From positions 1 to 7,216 of the forward strand of contig JASHVU010000609.1 of the NCBI GenBank assembly GCA_030044455.1: a DNA stretch of 7,216 nt. Reading direction: 5' to 3'. Position numbers and translations under genes: made by a program. Below the pieces are notes generated by a model. That model had not been told where the DNA came from. It worked only from the letters and a program-made list of their open reading frames with translations, and searched no databases. This document shows positions 1 to 5,354 of the stretch, piece by piece (position 1 is the first letter of the stretch; each line of letters begins with the position of its first letter). Origin of the DNA: Acidobacteriaceae bacterium (GTDB lineage Bacteria > Acidobacteriota > Terriglobia > Terriglobales > Acidobacteriaceae).

Positions 1-1
1 T

Positions 2-1132
2 GTCTTCATCGACGACGTGCCGCTGCTGGAATCGCTCGTCGCCAAGAAGCTCGAAAAGGCCGCGAGCGCGGTCCGCATGGAAGGCTGGAAATGGGTGGAC
101 ATCCGCCCCTCTTTCAACCGCGACGAATACGCGGAATGTGGACGCCGCTTTCCCGAACGCGTCCCGCTCTCCGCGGACGAGCAGTCGGAAATGGATCGCA
201 TTCTTGCTGAAGCCGAGACTCTCGCGGCGATCGAGGAACCCGACGGCGACCAGGAAGCGCGGCTCGACGCGATCAACGAGCGCGTGGATGCGCTCAACGA
301 CCGCGACAGCGTCTACACGCCCGAAACCCTGGCCATCGCCGGAGCCGTGGTCACGCTCGGAGGCGATGGCAAAGCCGCCATCCATTGCGGCTACGTTCGG
401 CCGGAAGACGTCCCGCCGAAACCGCGCAAACGCAAAGCCGCGCCCGGCGACCGGACGGAAACAGCCGCGCCGCGGGACATCAATTCGGCGACGCTCACCG
501 AGAGCCTCACCGCGCATCGTTCGGCGGCGCTTTCGGCCACGCTGCTTGAACATCCCACGGCGGCTCTAACCTTCATCGTCCATACCCGCGCCTTGCAGAT
601 CTTCTACAACGGCGGCAACGACGAAACGGCTTTGCAGATCACCGCAAAGCCCGCCTCCTTCCATCGGGTCGAGGGCTCATTCGCCGCCGCGTTCATCGAC
701 AAGGCCCGCGATCATTGGTGCGAACGCATCCCCAGCGAATCGTTCGAACTTTTCGGCTGGTGCCTCAGGCAGGACGCGGACACGCTGCATGACTTGCTCG
801 CCTTCTGCGTGGCAATGACGGTGAACGCCGTCAAGCTCAAGCAGGACCGCGCCGACGGCAATCGCCTGGTCAACGCTGATGAACTCGCGGCAACGCTGAA
901 GCTCGACATGGCGGCATGGTTCACGCCGACCGCCGGCAATTACTTCGGCGGCATCAGCAAGGCGGCGATCATCGACACCATCCGCGAGATCAAGGGCAAC
1001 GTCGCGCCCGCGTGGAGCGATATGAAGAAAGTCGAACTGGCCGCGCTTGCGGAACGCGAGGCTACCGGAACGGGATGGCTGCCTCCCCTCCTCCGCGCTC
1101 CTGCGGAAACGCCCATGACGGTCGATGACTGA
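2..1132 (+). CDS. parB: ParB/RepB/Spo0J-family partition protein, C-terminal part (5' truncated by window edge)
   Basis: The reading frame is already open at position 2, so this is the C-terminal 376 residues of a longer protein; the GTG at 17 is an internal valine. It resembles the long ParB-like proteins of plasmids and integrative elements, which carry an N-terminal ParB nuclease-like/HTH domain (not visible here) and a long C-terminal region. Recognisable C-terminal signatures are a hydrophobic helix ending in MTVNAVK (about residues 272-278 of the visible part), the LDMAAWFTPT...YFGGISKAAI stretch, and a terminal TGTGWLPPLLR (W at about 359). A basic, proline-rich linker lies near 133-147. 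ParB proteins bind centromere-like sites and act with ParA in replicon segregation; some family members may instead be nucleases or regulators. Its GC content is clearly higher than the rest of the window (39 of 60 bases at 61-120, against 26 of 60 at 3001-3060, hand-counted). The family call is from memory of homologues; the partition role is inferred. Confidence 0.85.
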   Translation, partial: VFIDDVPLLESLVAKKLEKAASAVRMEGWKWVDIRPSFNRDEYAECGRRFPERVPLSADEQSEMDRILAEAETLAAIEEPDGDQEARLDAINERVDALNDRDSVYTPETLAIAGAVVTLGGDGKAAIHCGYVRPEDVPPKPRKRKAAPGDRTETAAPRDINSATLTESLTAHRSAALSATLLEHPTAALTFIVHTRALQIFYNGGNDETALQITAKPASFHRVEGSFAAAFIDKARDHWCERIPSESFELFGWCLRQDADTLHDLLAFCVAMTVNAVKLKQDRADGNRLVNADELAATLKLDMAAWFTPTAGNYFGGISKAAIIDTIREIKGNVAPAWSDMKKVELAALAEREATGTGWLPPLLRAPAETPMTVDD

Positions 1133-1144
1133 CCCGAGGCCGTG

Positions 1145-1172
1145 GCGACAGCTTCGTTCGCGGGGCTGTCGC
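1145..1172 (+). terminator. Hairpin downstream of parB, terminator-like
   Basis: GCGACAGC (1145-1152) pairs with GCTGTCGC (1165-1172). Two G-T and two G-C pairs extend this inward to a 12-bp stem closed by a TTCG tetraloop (1157-1160). It begins 12 bases after the parB stop. There is only a poor T-tract after it, so it may be a Rho-independent terminator of weak type or an mRNA 3'-end stabiliser. Confidence 0.55.
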
Positions 1173-1223
1173 TGCGATCTTGCGCTTGGCGGAGATTGAC
1201 GTGTAACCTCTCAAGCAAAAGCT

Positions 1224-1269
1224 AGCATCAAAAGATGCTCCGTGAGCTCTCGACCCAGTCTCACGGAGC
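1224..1269 (-). terminator. Terminator of the pal-like gene (two overlapping hairpins)
   Basis: A perfect 10-bp inverted repeat, GCTCCGTGAG (1237-1246) and CTCACGGAGC (1260-1269), lies 16 bases past the pal stop. Read on the minus strand, the stem is followed by ATCTTTTG, a short T-tract, as in an intrinsic terminator. A second small hairpin, AGCATC-AAAA-GATGCT (1224-1239), shares three bases with the first, so the two cannot both form fully. Together with the 1145-1172 hairpin this insulates the convergent parB and pal genes. Confidence 0.6.
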
Positions 1270-1285
1270 CTAAATACTTCAACGT

Positions 1286-2020
1286 CTATCGATCGAGGGA
1301 GAAGCCAGCGCGCCGGTTTTCCTGCCAGCAAGATTCTGTTGCGGACTTGCAGAACGGTTTTTCCTTGCCGAAGCTGATCACACGGATGCGGTTCGCGCTG
1401 ATTCCTTCGGAGATCAGAGTCTTCTGCGCAGAATCAGCCCGGTTCTGCCCGAGCGCGAGGTTGTATTCGTCTGAGCCGCGCTCATCGCAATAGCCGCCGA
1501 TCACCACCTTCATATCGGGATGACTCATCAAGAAGGCGGCGTCCCGCGAAAGAATGGCATCCTCGTTGTCGCGGACATTGTATTTGTCGTAGTCAAAGAA
1601 GATGTCTTTCACGTTGGTCTTGAACTCGTCTTCTTCTGTCATCGTTGGGGCGGCCTCCGCAGCGACAACGGGCTGGGTCACCGTGACGCGACCATAGGCA
1701 TCCGCGGTGCCTCCGCTGCCCTTTGCAACGAGGTGATATGTCGTAGACGCGCTAGGTGTCACGGTCCTGCTGCCGAAGGTGGCTACATCGCCGAAGCCGT
1801 CGATCGAGGCAGTTGCTGCGTTGGTCGTTTTCCAGCTAAGGGTGACTTGCTGCCCCGCCGTGACTACGGCAGGTGAAGCGCTGAGATTTGCGGTCGGAAC
1901 TGGGGCCACCGCGGGCGGAGCTGTGGCAACGGGCGTTTGTACTCTGTGTTTACAACCAGCCACGGCAGTCAGCGATGCGACCAGCAAGCCCGCAATGAGG
2001 AATCTTGCTTCACGATTCAA
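1286..2020 (-). CDS. pal: Peptidoglycan-associated lipoprotein (Pal/OmpA family) with an Ig-like domain
   Basis: This 244-residue lipoprotein should sit in the outer-membrane inner leaflet and bind peptidoglycan, as Pal does in the Tol-Pal envelope system. A signal peptide ends in lipobox V20-A21-G22-C23. Residues about 45-116 (LSASPAVVTAGQQVTLSWKT and on) look like a bacterial Ig-like beta-sandwich. Residues about 134-244 are an OmpA/Pal domain: IFFDYDKYNV, CDERG (D179), YNLALGQNRA (N187, R194), and a C-terminal NRRAGF. D179 and R194 match the diaminopimelate-contacting residues of the family. The usual GHCDERG has Tyr177 instead of His. The start is TTG at 2020, chosen because GAAGGAG (2028-2034) sits 7 bases upstream and the product begins with an ideal signal peptide. 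No tolB, ybgF or other tol gene is visible nearby, which is unusual for pal; it may be an extra copy. Family assignment is firm, the exact Tol partnership is inferred. Confidence 0.92.
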   Translation of the reverse strand: MNREARFLIAGLLVASLTAVAGCKHRVQTPVATAPPAVAPVPTANLSASPAVVTAGQQVTLSWKTTNAATASIDGFGDVATFGSRTVTPSASTTYHLVAKGSGGTADAYGRVTVTQPVVAAEAAPTMTEEDEFKTNVKDIFFDYDKYNVRDNEDAILSRDAAFLMSHPDMKVVIGGYCDERGSDEYNLALGQNRADSAQKTLISEGISANRIRVISFGKEKPFCKSATESCWQENRRAGFSLDR

Positions 2021-2027
2021 GGCATTA

Positions 2028-2034
2028 CTCCTTC
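2028..2034 (-). promoter_or_regulatory. Shine-Dalgarno site deciding a TTG start for pal
   Basis: GAAGGAG lies 7 bases before the TTG at 2020. An ATG at 2023-2025 is only two bases from the site and opens ATG-CCT-TGA, a two-codon frame whose stop overlaps the TTG, so it cannot be the gene start. Confidence 0.8.
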
Positions 2035-2048
2035 AATGCAATCATTCG

Positions 2049-2075
2049 ATAATGTTCTCTTTCCGATCATGTCAA
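2049..2075 (-). promoter_or_regulatory. Candidate sigma-70 promoter for pal
   Basis: On the minus strand a perfect -35 box TTGACA (2070-2075) is followed after 15 bases by CATTAT (2049-2054), a 4-of-6 match to the -10 box. Transcription would start near 2042, giving a short leader before the ribosome site at 2028-2034. The 15-base spacer is shorter than ideal, so this is a candidate only. Confidence 0.45.
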
Positions 2076-2336
2076 CTTCATGGGAAGCCACATCTCGTGC
2101 TCAGCAAGTCCGCTTCGCGAGGACTGGATCGTTCCAGGATAGGTGTGTGCTGCGACCTGCAATATGTCCCGCTGTCGACCATTAACACCGCTCACCGGAC
2201 CCACGTTGCTCATTGCTTCGAACCTTCCCCTCTGCGAAATTCAAGGTCTGAACGAGGACGGGCGGATTCCTTGCGGTCTACCCCACCACTCACCGTGACA
2301 TGGCACCACGATGAACTCTGTTCAAAGTTGACCACT
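2076..2336. other. Non-coding stretch upstream of pal and the small zinc-finger gene
   Basis: I see no convincing gene here on either strand. Open frames crossing it are antisense extensions of neighbours with no recognisable protein character. An imperfect hairpin, AGTCC (2107-2111) with GGACT (2121-2125), is present; its role is unknown. The two flanking genes are divergently transcribed, so this stretch probably holds their control regions. Confidence 0.5.
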
Positions 2337-2354
2337 CACAAAAAAATGTTTGTG
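2337..2354. promoter_or_regulatory. Inverted repeat CACAAA-N6-TTTGTG, possible operator
   Basis: CACAAA (2337-2342) and TTTGTG (2349-2354) form an 18-bp dyad with perfect 6-bp arms. It ends 13 bases before the ATG at 2368. Its form and place suit a binding site for a dimeric regulator, but AT-rich dyads of this size also arise by chance. Confidence 0.3.
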
Positions 2355-2367
2355 GAACAATCCGGTG

Positions 2368-2607
2368 ATGCCTACTCTTCTGATTGGTGCTCGCAACGGA
2401 GAGACAGGACAACCTTTGGTCTGGTATTGCTCGGAGTGCGAAATGGCCTTTGCCCCTCCCCGGATGAGGTATACCCCGGATGACCTTCGGAACATCAATC
2501 GGCAATTCCGTTCGCATTGCGAGGATGTGCATCCCGCTGCAGCGATTCTGGAGATCGAGATTCTGGACGAAGATGCGAGTTCACTCGGACCTATCGCGAG
2601 GCCTTAA
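2368..2607 (+). CDS. Small hypothetical protein with putative zinc-finger (CxxC...HxxxxH)
   Basis: This 79-residue protein is not one I recognise by name. From ATG 2368 it reads MPTLLIGARNGETG, then a WYCSEC knuckle (C21, C24), a basic middle and SHCEDVHP (H50, H55). C-x2-C-x25-H-x4-H is a plausible tetrahedral zinc site, with C51 as an extra possible ligand. The C-terminus is acidic (EIEILDED). Short proteins of this kind may bind nucleic acid or a protein partner; no function can be assigned. The start is uncertain: TTG 2350 and GTG 2365 are in frame upstream, and none has a strong Shine-Dalgarno. ATG 2368 is preferred because the recognisable sequence begins there. Two alternative overlapping frames exist, but only this one has the cysteine/histidine pattern. 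It stands alone, divergent from pal. Confidence 0.6.
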   Translation: MPTLLIGARNGETGQPLVWYCSECEMAFAPPRMRYTPDDLRNINRQFRSHCEDVHPAAAILEIEILDEDASSLGPIARP

Positions 2608-2925
2608 TGTTGCGATAACTTGCTATCCCTCTGGGAGGCGCAAGCACCGTTTCGCTGCCAGCGATGATTTTGTTCGATCGGCAGATGATTGTTTGTAAGT
2701 TCTAGGTGGTCCTCAAAGTTGACGCTAAGCGTTCAGCCAATTCGCCACGATCCGTTCGACAGGCCGTAAAACATAGACGCGATACCCGGGAAATTTGACA
2801 ATCTGTATTAAAGAGGACAGTCGCAGCGCCGGATTCCATCCACACTAGGATTGCGAGCGGCACCGAATACGCACCTATGCTCGGCGCATGCCCGTTCTGG
2901 TGAAACGACAGAAGGAGGAAATTAC
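2608..2925. other. Non-coding stretch between the zinc-finger gene and the DUF4142 gene
   Basis: No gene is supported here. An open frame does extend upstream of the DUF4142 start as far as 2851, but it lacks a ribosome site and would spoil the signal peptide. A good -35-like TTGACA occurs at 2795-2800, but I find no matching -10 box at 16-18 bases, so no promoter is called. A small ACGCT-A-AGCGT palindrome lies near 2722-2732. The leader ends with the strong ribosome site described next. Confidence 0.5.
2913..2918 (+). promoter_or_regulatory. Strong Shine-Dalgarno site of the DUF4142 gene
   Basis: A perfect AGGAGG stands 7 bases before ATG 2926. It decides this start over the longer in-frame extension and suggests high translation. 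Confidence 0.85.
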
Positions 2926-3459
2926 ATGAAAAGCATTTTTGCGCTGCTTTGCTGCTTTTCGCTTTGCTCGGTCCTCGGCGTGGCTCAGAAGAAGACCCCC
3001 AAATCGACAATCAATGATCAACAATTTGTCAACCTCGCCGGACAAACTGACATGGTCGACGCCAACCTCGGACAATTGGCAGGGACGGTTGCCCCCTCGC
3101 AGTCCATAAAGGATTATGCTCAAAAGTTGGTTACTGATCAAACAAGCGACTTTCAGTTGCTTTTCAAGGTCGCGCAGCAATCGAGCCTTAAAGTCCCAAT
3201 TGCGATCGACAAAGCACACAACACATCGATGATCGGTCCATTCCAGAAGCTCAAAGGGACTGCTTTCGATCGCCGCTTCGTTAGCGAGATGGTCGAGGGA
3301 GACACCAAGTCCATCAAGATTTACGAAAAGGAAGCTGCAGACTCGCCGACACCGGCGCTGAGGTCCTACGCTGAGGAGGCCCTTCCGATTCTAAGAGCGG
3401 ATCTTGCGAATGCGATGAAGCTGGAGGAAACGAAAACGGCTCCAGCAAAAAAGGGATGA
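2926..3459 (+). CDS. Secreted DUF4142-family protein
   Basis: This 177-residue protein starts with a clear signal peptide (MKSIFALLCC...LGVA), probably cut after A20, so it should be periplasmic or secreted. Residues about 30-166 form a complete DUF4142 domain, a ferritin-like helical bundle: FVNLAGQTDMVDANLGQLA, then AQKLVTDQTSDF, LKGTAFDRRFVSEMV, and ALPILRADLANAMKL. The C-terminal tail is lysine/alanine-rich. Family members as I remember them often carry Asp-His pairs in the second and later helices (LV-x-DH, MV-x-DH). Here these are DQ (71-72) and GD (125-126), so a metal-binding role is doubtful. The function of the family is not established; its members are common in Acidobacteria and Proteobacteria and are often described as putative outer-membrane or stress proteins. 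It is followed by a small hairpin and by a gap of 240 bases before the SCO gene, so it is probably a single-gene unit. Confidence 0.88.
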   Translation: MKSIFALLCCFSLCSVLGVAQKKTPKSTINDQQFVNLAGQTDMVDANLGQLAGTVAPSQSIKDYAQKLVTDQTSDFQLLFKVAQQSSLKVPIAIDKAHNTSMIGPFQKLKGTAFDRRFVSEMVEGDTKSIKIYEKEAADSPTPALRSYAEEALPILRADLANAMKLEETKTAPAKKG

Positions 3460-3480
3460 AAGCTCCTGAAGCACCATTCC

Positions 3481-3500
3481 AAAGGCTCTTATACGCCTTT
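3481..3500 (+). terminator. Small hairpin after the DUF4142 gene
   Basis: AAAGGC (3481-3486) and GCCTTT (3495-3500) form a 6-bp stem with an 8-base loop, 21 bases past the stop codon. The T-tract is part of the stem, so this is a weak terminator candidate. Confidence 0.4.
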
Positions 3501-3654
3501 GACGCCGTTGCGGCAATGAGATGGTTTAGACGCCGCGCTTGAATTGGTCGACGCTGCGCTCCTGAGCTCGATTTGCGCAATCAAATCATTCGTGCGTGAT
3601 GAAACAAAGCTCGTCATTGTTGCAGCGTGGGGAGTTCCTATTCGACGGGAGTAC

Positions 3655-3670
3655 GGAGCCTGGCTGCTCC
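3655..3670 (+). promoter_or_regulatory. Leader hairpin before the SCO gene
   Basis: GGAGC (3655-3659) pairs with GCTCC (3666-3670), and a competing GGGAG near 3648 can pair with CTCCC (3667-3671). The structure precedes the GAGGAG ribosome site (3684-3689). It could affect mRNA stability or translation; its significance is uncertain. Confidence 0.25.
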
Positions 3671-3699
3671 CAATTTATAAAACGAGGAGTGTAGGGCTC

Positions 3700-4566
3700 A
3701 TGAGAGTGTTCAAAATTGTGACAGTCGAGGGATTATTGCTTGTGGCTGTCCTCTCCGGCTCACTCCTGGCCAACGGACAACAATCCTTGGGCGACCAATC
3801 GTCCATGGGGCAATCGTCTGAACAGCTTCCGTCCTACCTGAAACACGCCGGCATCGAGCAGCACCTTAACCATCCGTTGCCCTTGAAGGCGGTGTTTACC
3901 GATGAACGCCACAGCGCGGCTGCCCTCGGGCACTGGATCACTAAATCGCCGGTCATTTTGGTTCTGGTTTATTACAAATGTGCGATGCTCTGTCCCGAGG
4001 TTCTCCACGGGCTCGCGGCGGGCCTTAAAGACTCCGGCTTGGTGCCTGGCAAGGATTACAACGTCATTACGGTCAGCATTGACCCTGACGATTCGCCCTC
4101 GGACGCGGCTGCCGAAAAGGCTCGGTTTGTCAGTGAGGTCGGGCTCTCCGGAATCGACGAGGCTACGCATTTTCTGACCGGGAATGAAGCAAGTATCAAT
4201 GCAATCTCCGTTGCCACAGGCTTTCAATTCGTGCGCGTGCCAGGCCCAGATGGTCAAATGAGCCAGTTTGCGCACCCCACTGTCATCATGTTTGCCACAC
4301 CGGACGGACGACTTTCGAAGTACATCTCGGGCGTCAACTATCAATCAAGGGACTTGCGTCTGGCCATCCTAGATGCCTCCCAACACAAAATCAGTAATCC
4401 GGCCGATTTGATTCTCCTCTACTGCTGCAGTTATAACCCGGCGACGGGAAAGTATTCCGTGGCAATACTTAGAGTTTTGAGTATTGCTGGTGTGTTTACG
4501 CTAGCGGTCGTAGCAGGCATGGTTTGGCTCTTAACGAGGAGACCGCAAAGCCATCAATCCATCTAG
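3700..4566 (+). CDS. SCO1/SenC/PrrC-family protein with C-terminal membrane anchor
   Basis: A 288-residue periplasmic thioredoxin-fold protein. SCO proteins bind copper and deliver it to the CuA site of cytochrome oxidase subunit II, or act as thiol reductases. An N-terminal hydrophobic signal (about 7-24, possible cleavage near ANG-Q27) is followed by the SCO domain. The copper/thiol motif is C94-A-M-L-C98-P, and the conserved histidine is H192 (FAHPTVIMF); all three ligands are intact. SIDPDDSP is the usual conserved turn. Residues about 254-278 form a C-terminal transmembrane helix, with C242-C243 just before it, matching the long SCO form. ATG 3700 was chosen because a signal peptide starts there and GAGGAG (3684-3689) lies upstream, although 10 bases is a long spacing. 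The long SCO form usually precedes coxB/coxA; here a TlpA-like thioredoxin follows instead. Family call is firm; copper delivery versus thiol redox role is inferred. Confidence 0.93.
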   Translation: MRVFKIVTVEGLLLVAVLSGSLLANGQQSLGDQSSMGQSSEQLPSYLKHAGIEQHLNHPLPLKAVFTDERHSAAALGHWITKSPVILVLVYYKCAMLCPEVLHGLAAGLKDSGLVPGKDYNVITVSIDPDDSPSDAAAEKARFVSEVGLSGIDEATHFLTGNEASINAISVATGFQFVRVPGPDGQMSQFAHPTVIMFATPDGRLSKYISGVNYQSRDLRLAILDASQHKISNPADLILLYCCSYNPATGKYSVAILRVLSIAGVFTLAVVAGMVWLLTRRPQSHQSI

Positions 4567-4598
4567 TCGCGCACGCCACCGGCCGAAGCCATATCCTG

Positions 4599-4636
4599 CT
4601 GGGCGCTCAATGAAATTCCGGGAGTCAACCGCCCAG
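4599..4636 (+). repeat. Inverted repeat in the SCO-TlpA gap
   Basis: CTGGGCG (4599-4605) and CGCCCAG (4630-4636) form a perfect 7-bp stem with a 24-base loop that contains GGGAG (4620-4624). It could attenuate read-through or influence translation of the TlpA gene. There is no T-tract, so a simple terminator is unlikely. Confidence 0.35.
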
Positions 4637-4680
4637 TCGTGTCTGTCCCCGGGTATCGAATGGCTCTTCACGGCATTCTC

Positions 4681-5205
4681 ATGAATCCAAGACTTCTCTT
4701 GCGAGCCTCGACTATCGCTCTCTGCGCAGCGCTACTGTTGATAGTGAATCGACCAACCACTCTTCGCCTGTCTCATCCGATCCCAGCACCCGAATTTTTA
4801 TTACCCGATCTCAATGGCAGCCATGAACATCTCTCCGATTTTCGCGGAAAAGCGATCGTCCTGAATTTTTGGGCAACCTGGTGCACACCGTGCCTGCGAG
4901 AAATACCCTGGTTTATAGAATTCCAGAAAGCGTACGGCCCTCAAGGATTGCAAATCATCGGGGAATCGATGGATGAGGGCGGGAAAGATGCGATTGGTCC
5001 CTTCGTCCACCGGACGGGCATTGACTATACCGTGCTTATCGGTAACGGGCAGGTCAGTTTTCTTTATGGACAACTGGAGGTCCTCCCGACAACCTATTTC
5101 ATCACCCGAGATGGAAATGTCCGAGCATTCGCGAAGGGTGTGGTCAGCAGGGGCGAGGTTGAACGCGACATCAAGGAGATAATTGAGTCGAAAGATACGA
5201 ACTGA
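4681..5205 (+). CDS. TlpA/ResA-like thioredoxin-family protein, membrane-anchored
   Basis: A 174-residue protein with an uncleaved-looking N-terminal anchor (about 9-22) and a thioredoxin-like domain outside the membrane. NFWATWCTPC contains the redox pair C68-C71 (WCTPC) typical of TlpA/ResA/CcmG proteins; cis-proline is P136 in LPTTYFI; APEFLLPDLNG and LSDFRGKAIVLNFWA are the standard AhpC-TSA/Redoxin opening. Such proteins reduce disulfides in apocytochrome c or in the CuA site and SCO proteins, using electrons from a CcdA/DsbD partner (not visible here). It follows the SCO gene by 114 bases on the same strand, so the two are likely co-transcribed and may exchange electrons. The start is uncertain: in-frame ATG 4660 and GTG 4639 exist and none has a good ribosome site. 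ATG 4681 is preferred because it gives a compact positively charged signal-anchor (MNPRLLLR). Confidence 0.88.
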   Translation: MNPRLLLRASTIALCAALLLIVNRPTTLRLSHPIPAPEFLLPDLNGSHEHLSDFRGKAIVLNFWATWCTPCLREIPWFIEFQKAYGPQGLQIIGESMDEGGKDAIGPFVHRTGIDYTVLIGNGQVSFLYGQLEVLPTTYFITRDGNVRAFAKGVVSRGEVERDIKEIIESKDTN

Positions 5206-5220
5206 GCTTCCGCTTTATGC

Positions 5221-5246
5221 GGGCGCAGTGTCCCACTCCACTGCCC
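5221..5246. terminator. Hairpin between convergent TlpA-like and Crp-like genes
   Basis: GCAGTG (5225-5230) pairs with CACTGC (5239-5244), and GG/CC pairs extend it past a bulged C. It begins 16 bases after the TlpA stop and lies on the far side of the regulator's stop at 5355, so it could serve either strand. Neither side has a T-tract, so it is a weak candidate. The remaining bases up to 5354 show nothing else. Confidence 0.3.
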
Positions 5247-5354
5247 TGACATCGGCCTCGACATAGGCGCCTGCCACTAAGGATGAGGTGACCCAGGTCC
5301 ATTTAGGAAGAATGGGTTAAGCCAGGATTTGCGGCACGGCTAAGGAGCACAAAA

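Noticed and set aside
138..569. Arginine-rich plus-strand frame inside parB
   Set aside because: An alternative-frame artefact of GC-rich coding DNA; the parB frame has the recognisable family signatures.
1779..2483. Long plus-strand open frame antisense to pal and running to the zinc-finger gene
   Set aside because: It is in the shadow of pal for much of its length, has no ribosome site or recognisable protein character, and the opposite strand carries a clear Pal lipoprotein.
2795..2811. TTGACA followed by TATTAA as a promoter for the DUF4142 gene
   Set aside because: The boxes are only 5 bases apart, and nothing resembling a -10 box occurs at the normal distance.
3676..3681. TATAAA as a -10 box for the SCO gene
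   Set aside because: A transcript starting from it would begin within the ribosome site, and there is no -35 box 16-18 bases upstream.
3544..3699. N-terminal extension of the SCO protein by 52 residues
   Set aside because: The frame is open, but the extension would bury the signal peptide that starts at ATG 3700, and it has no ribosome site.
3760..4344. Minus-strand open frame of 194 codons antisense to the SCO gene
   Set aside because: It mirrors the strongly supported SCO coding sequence and has no family resemblance.
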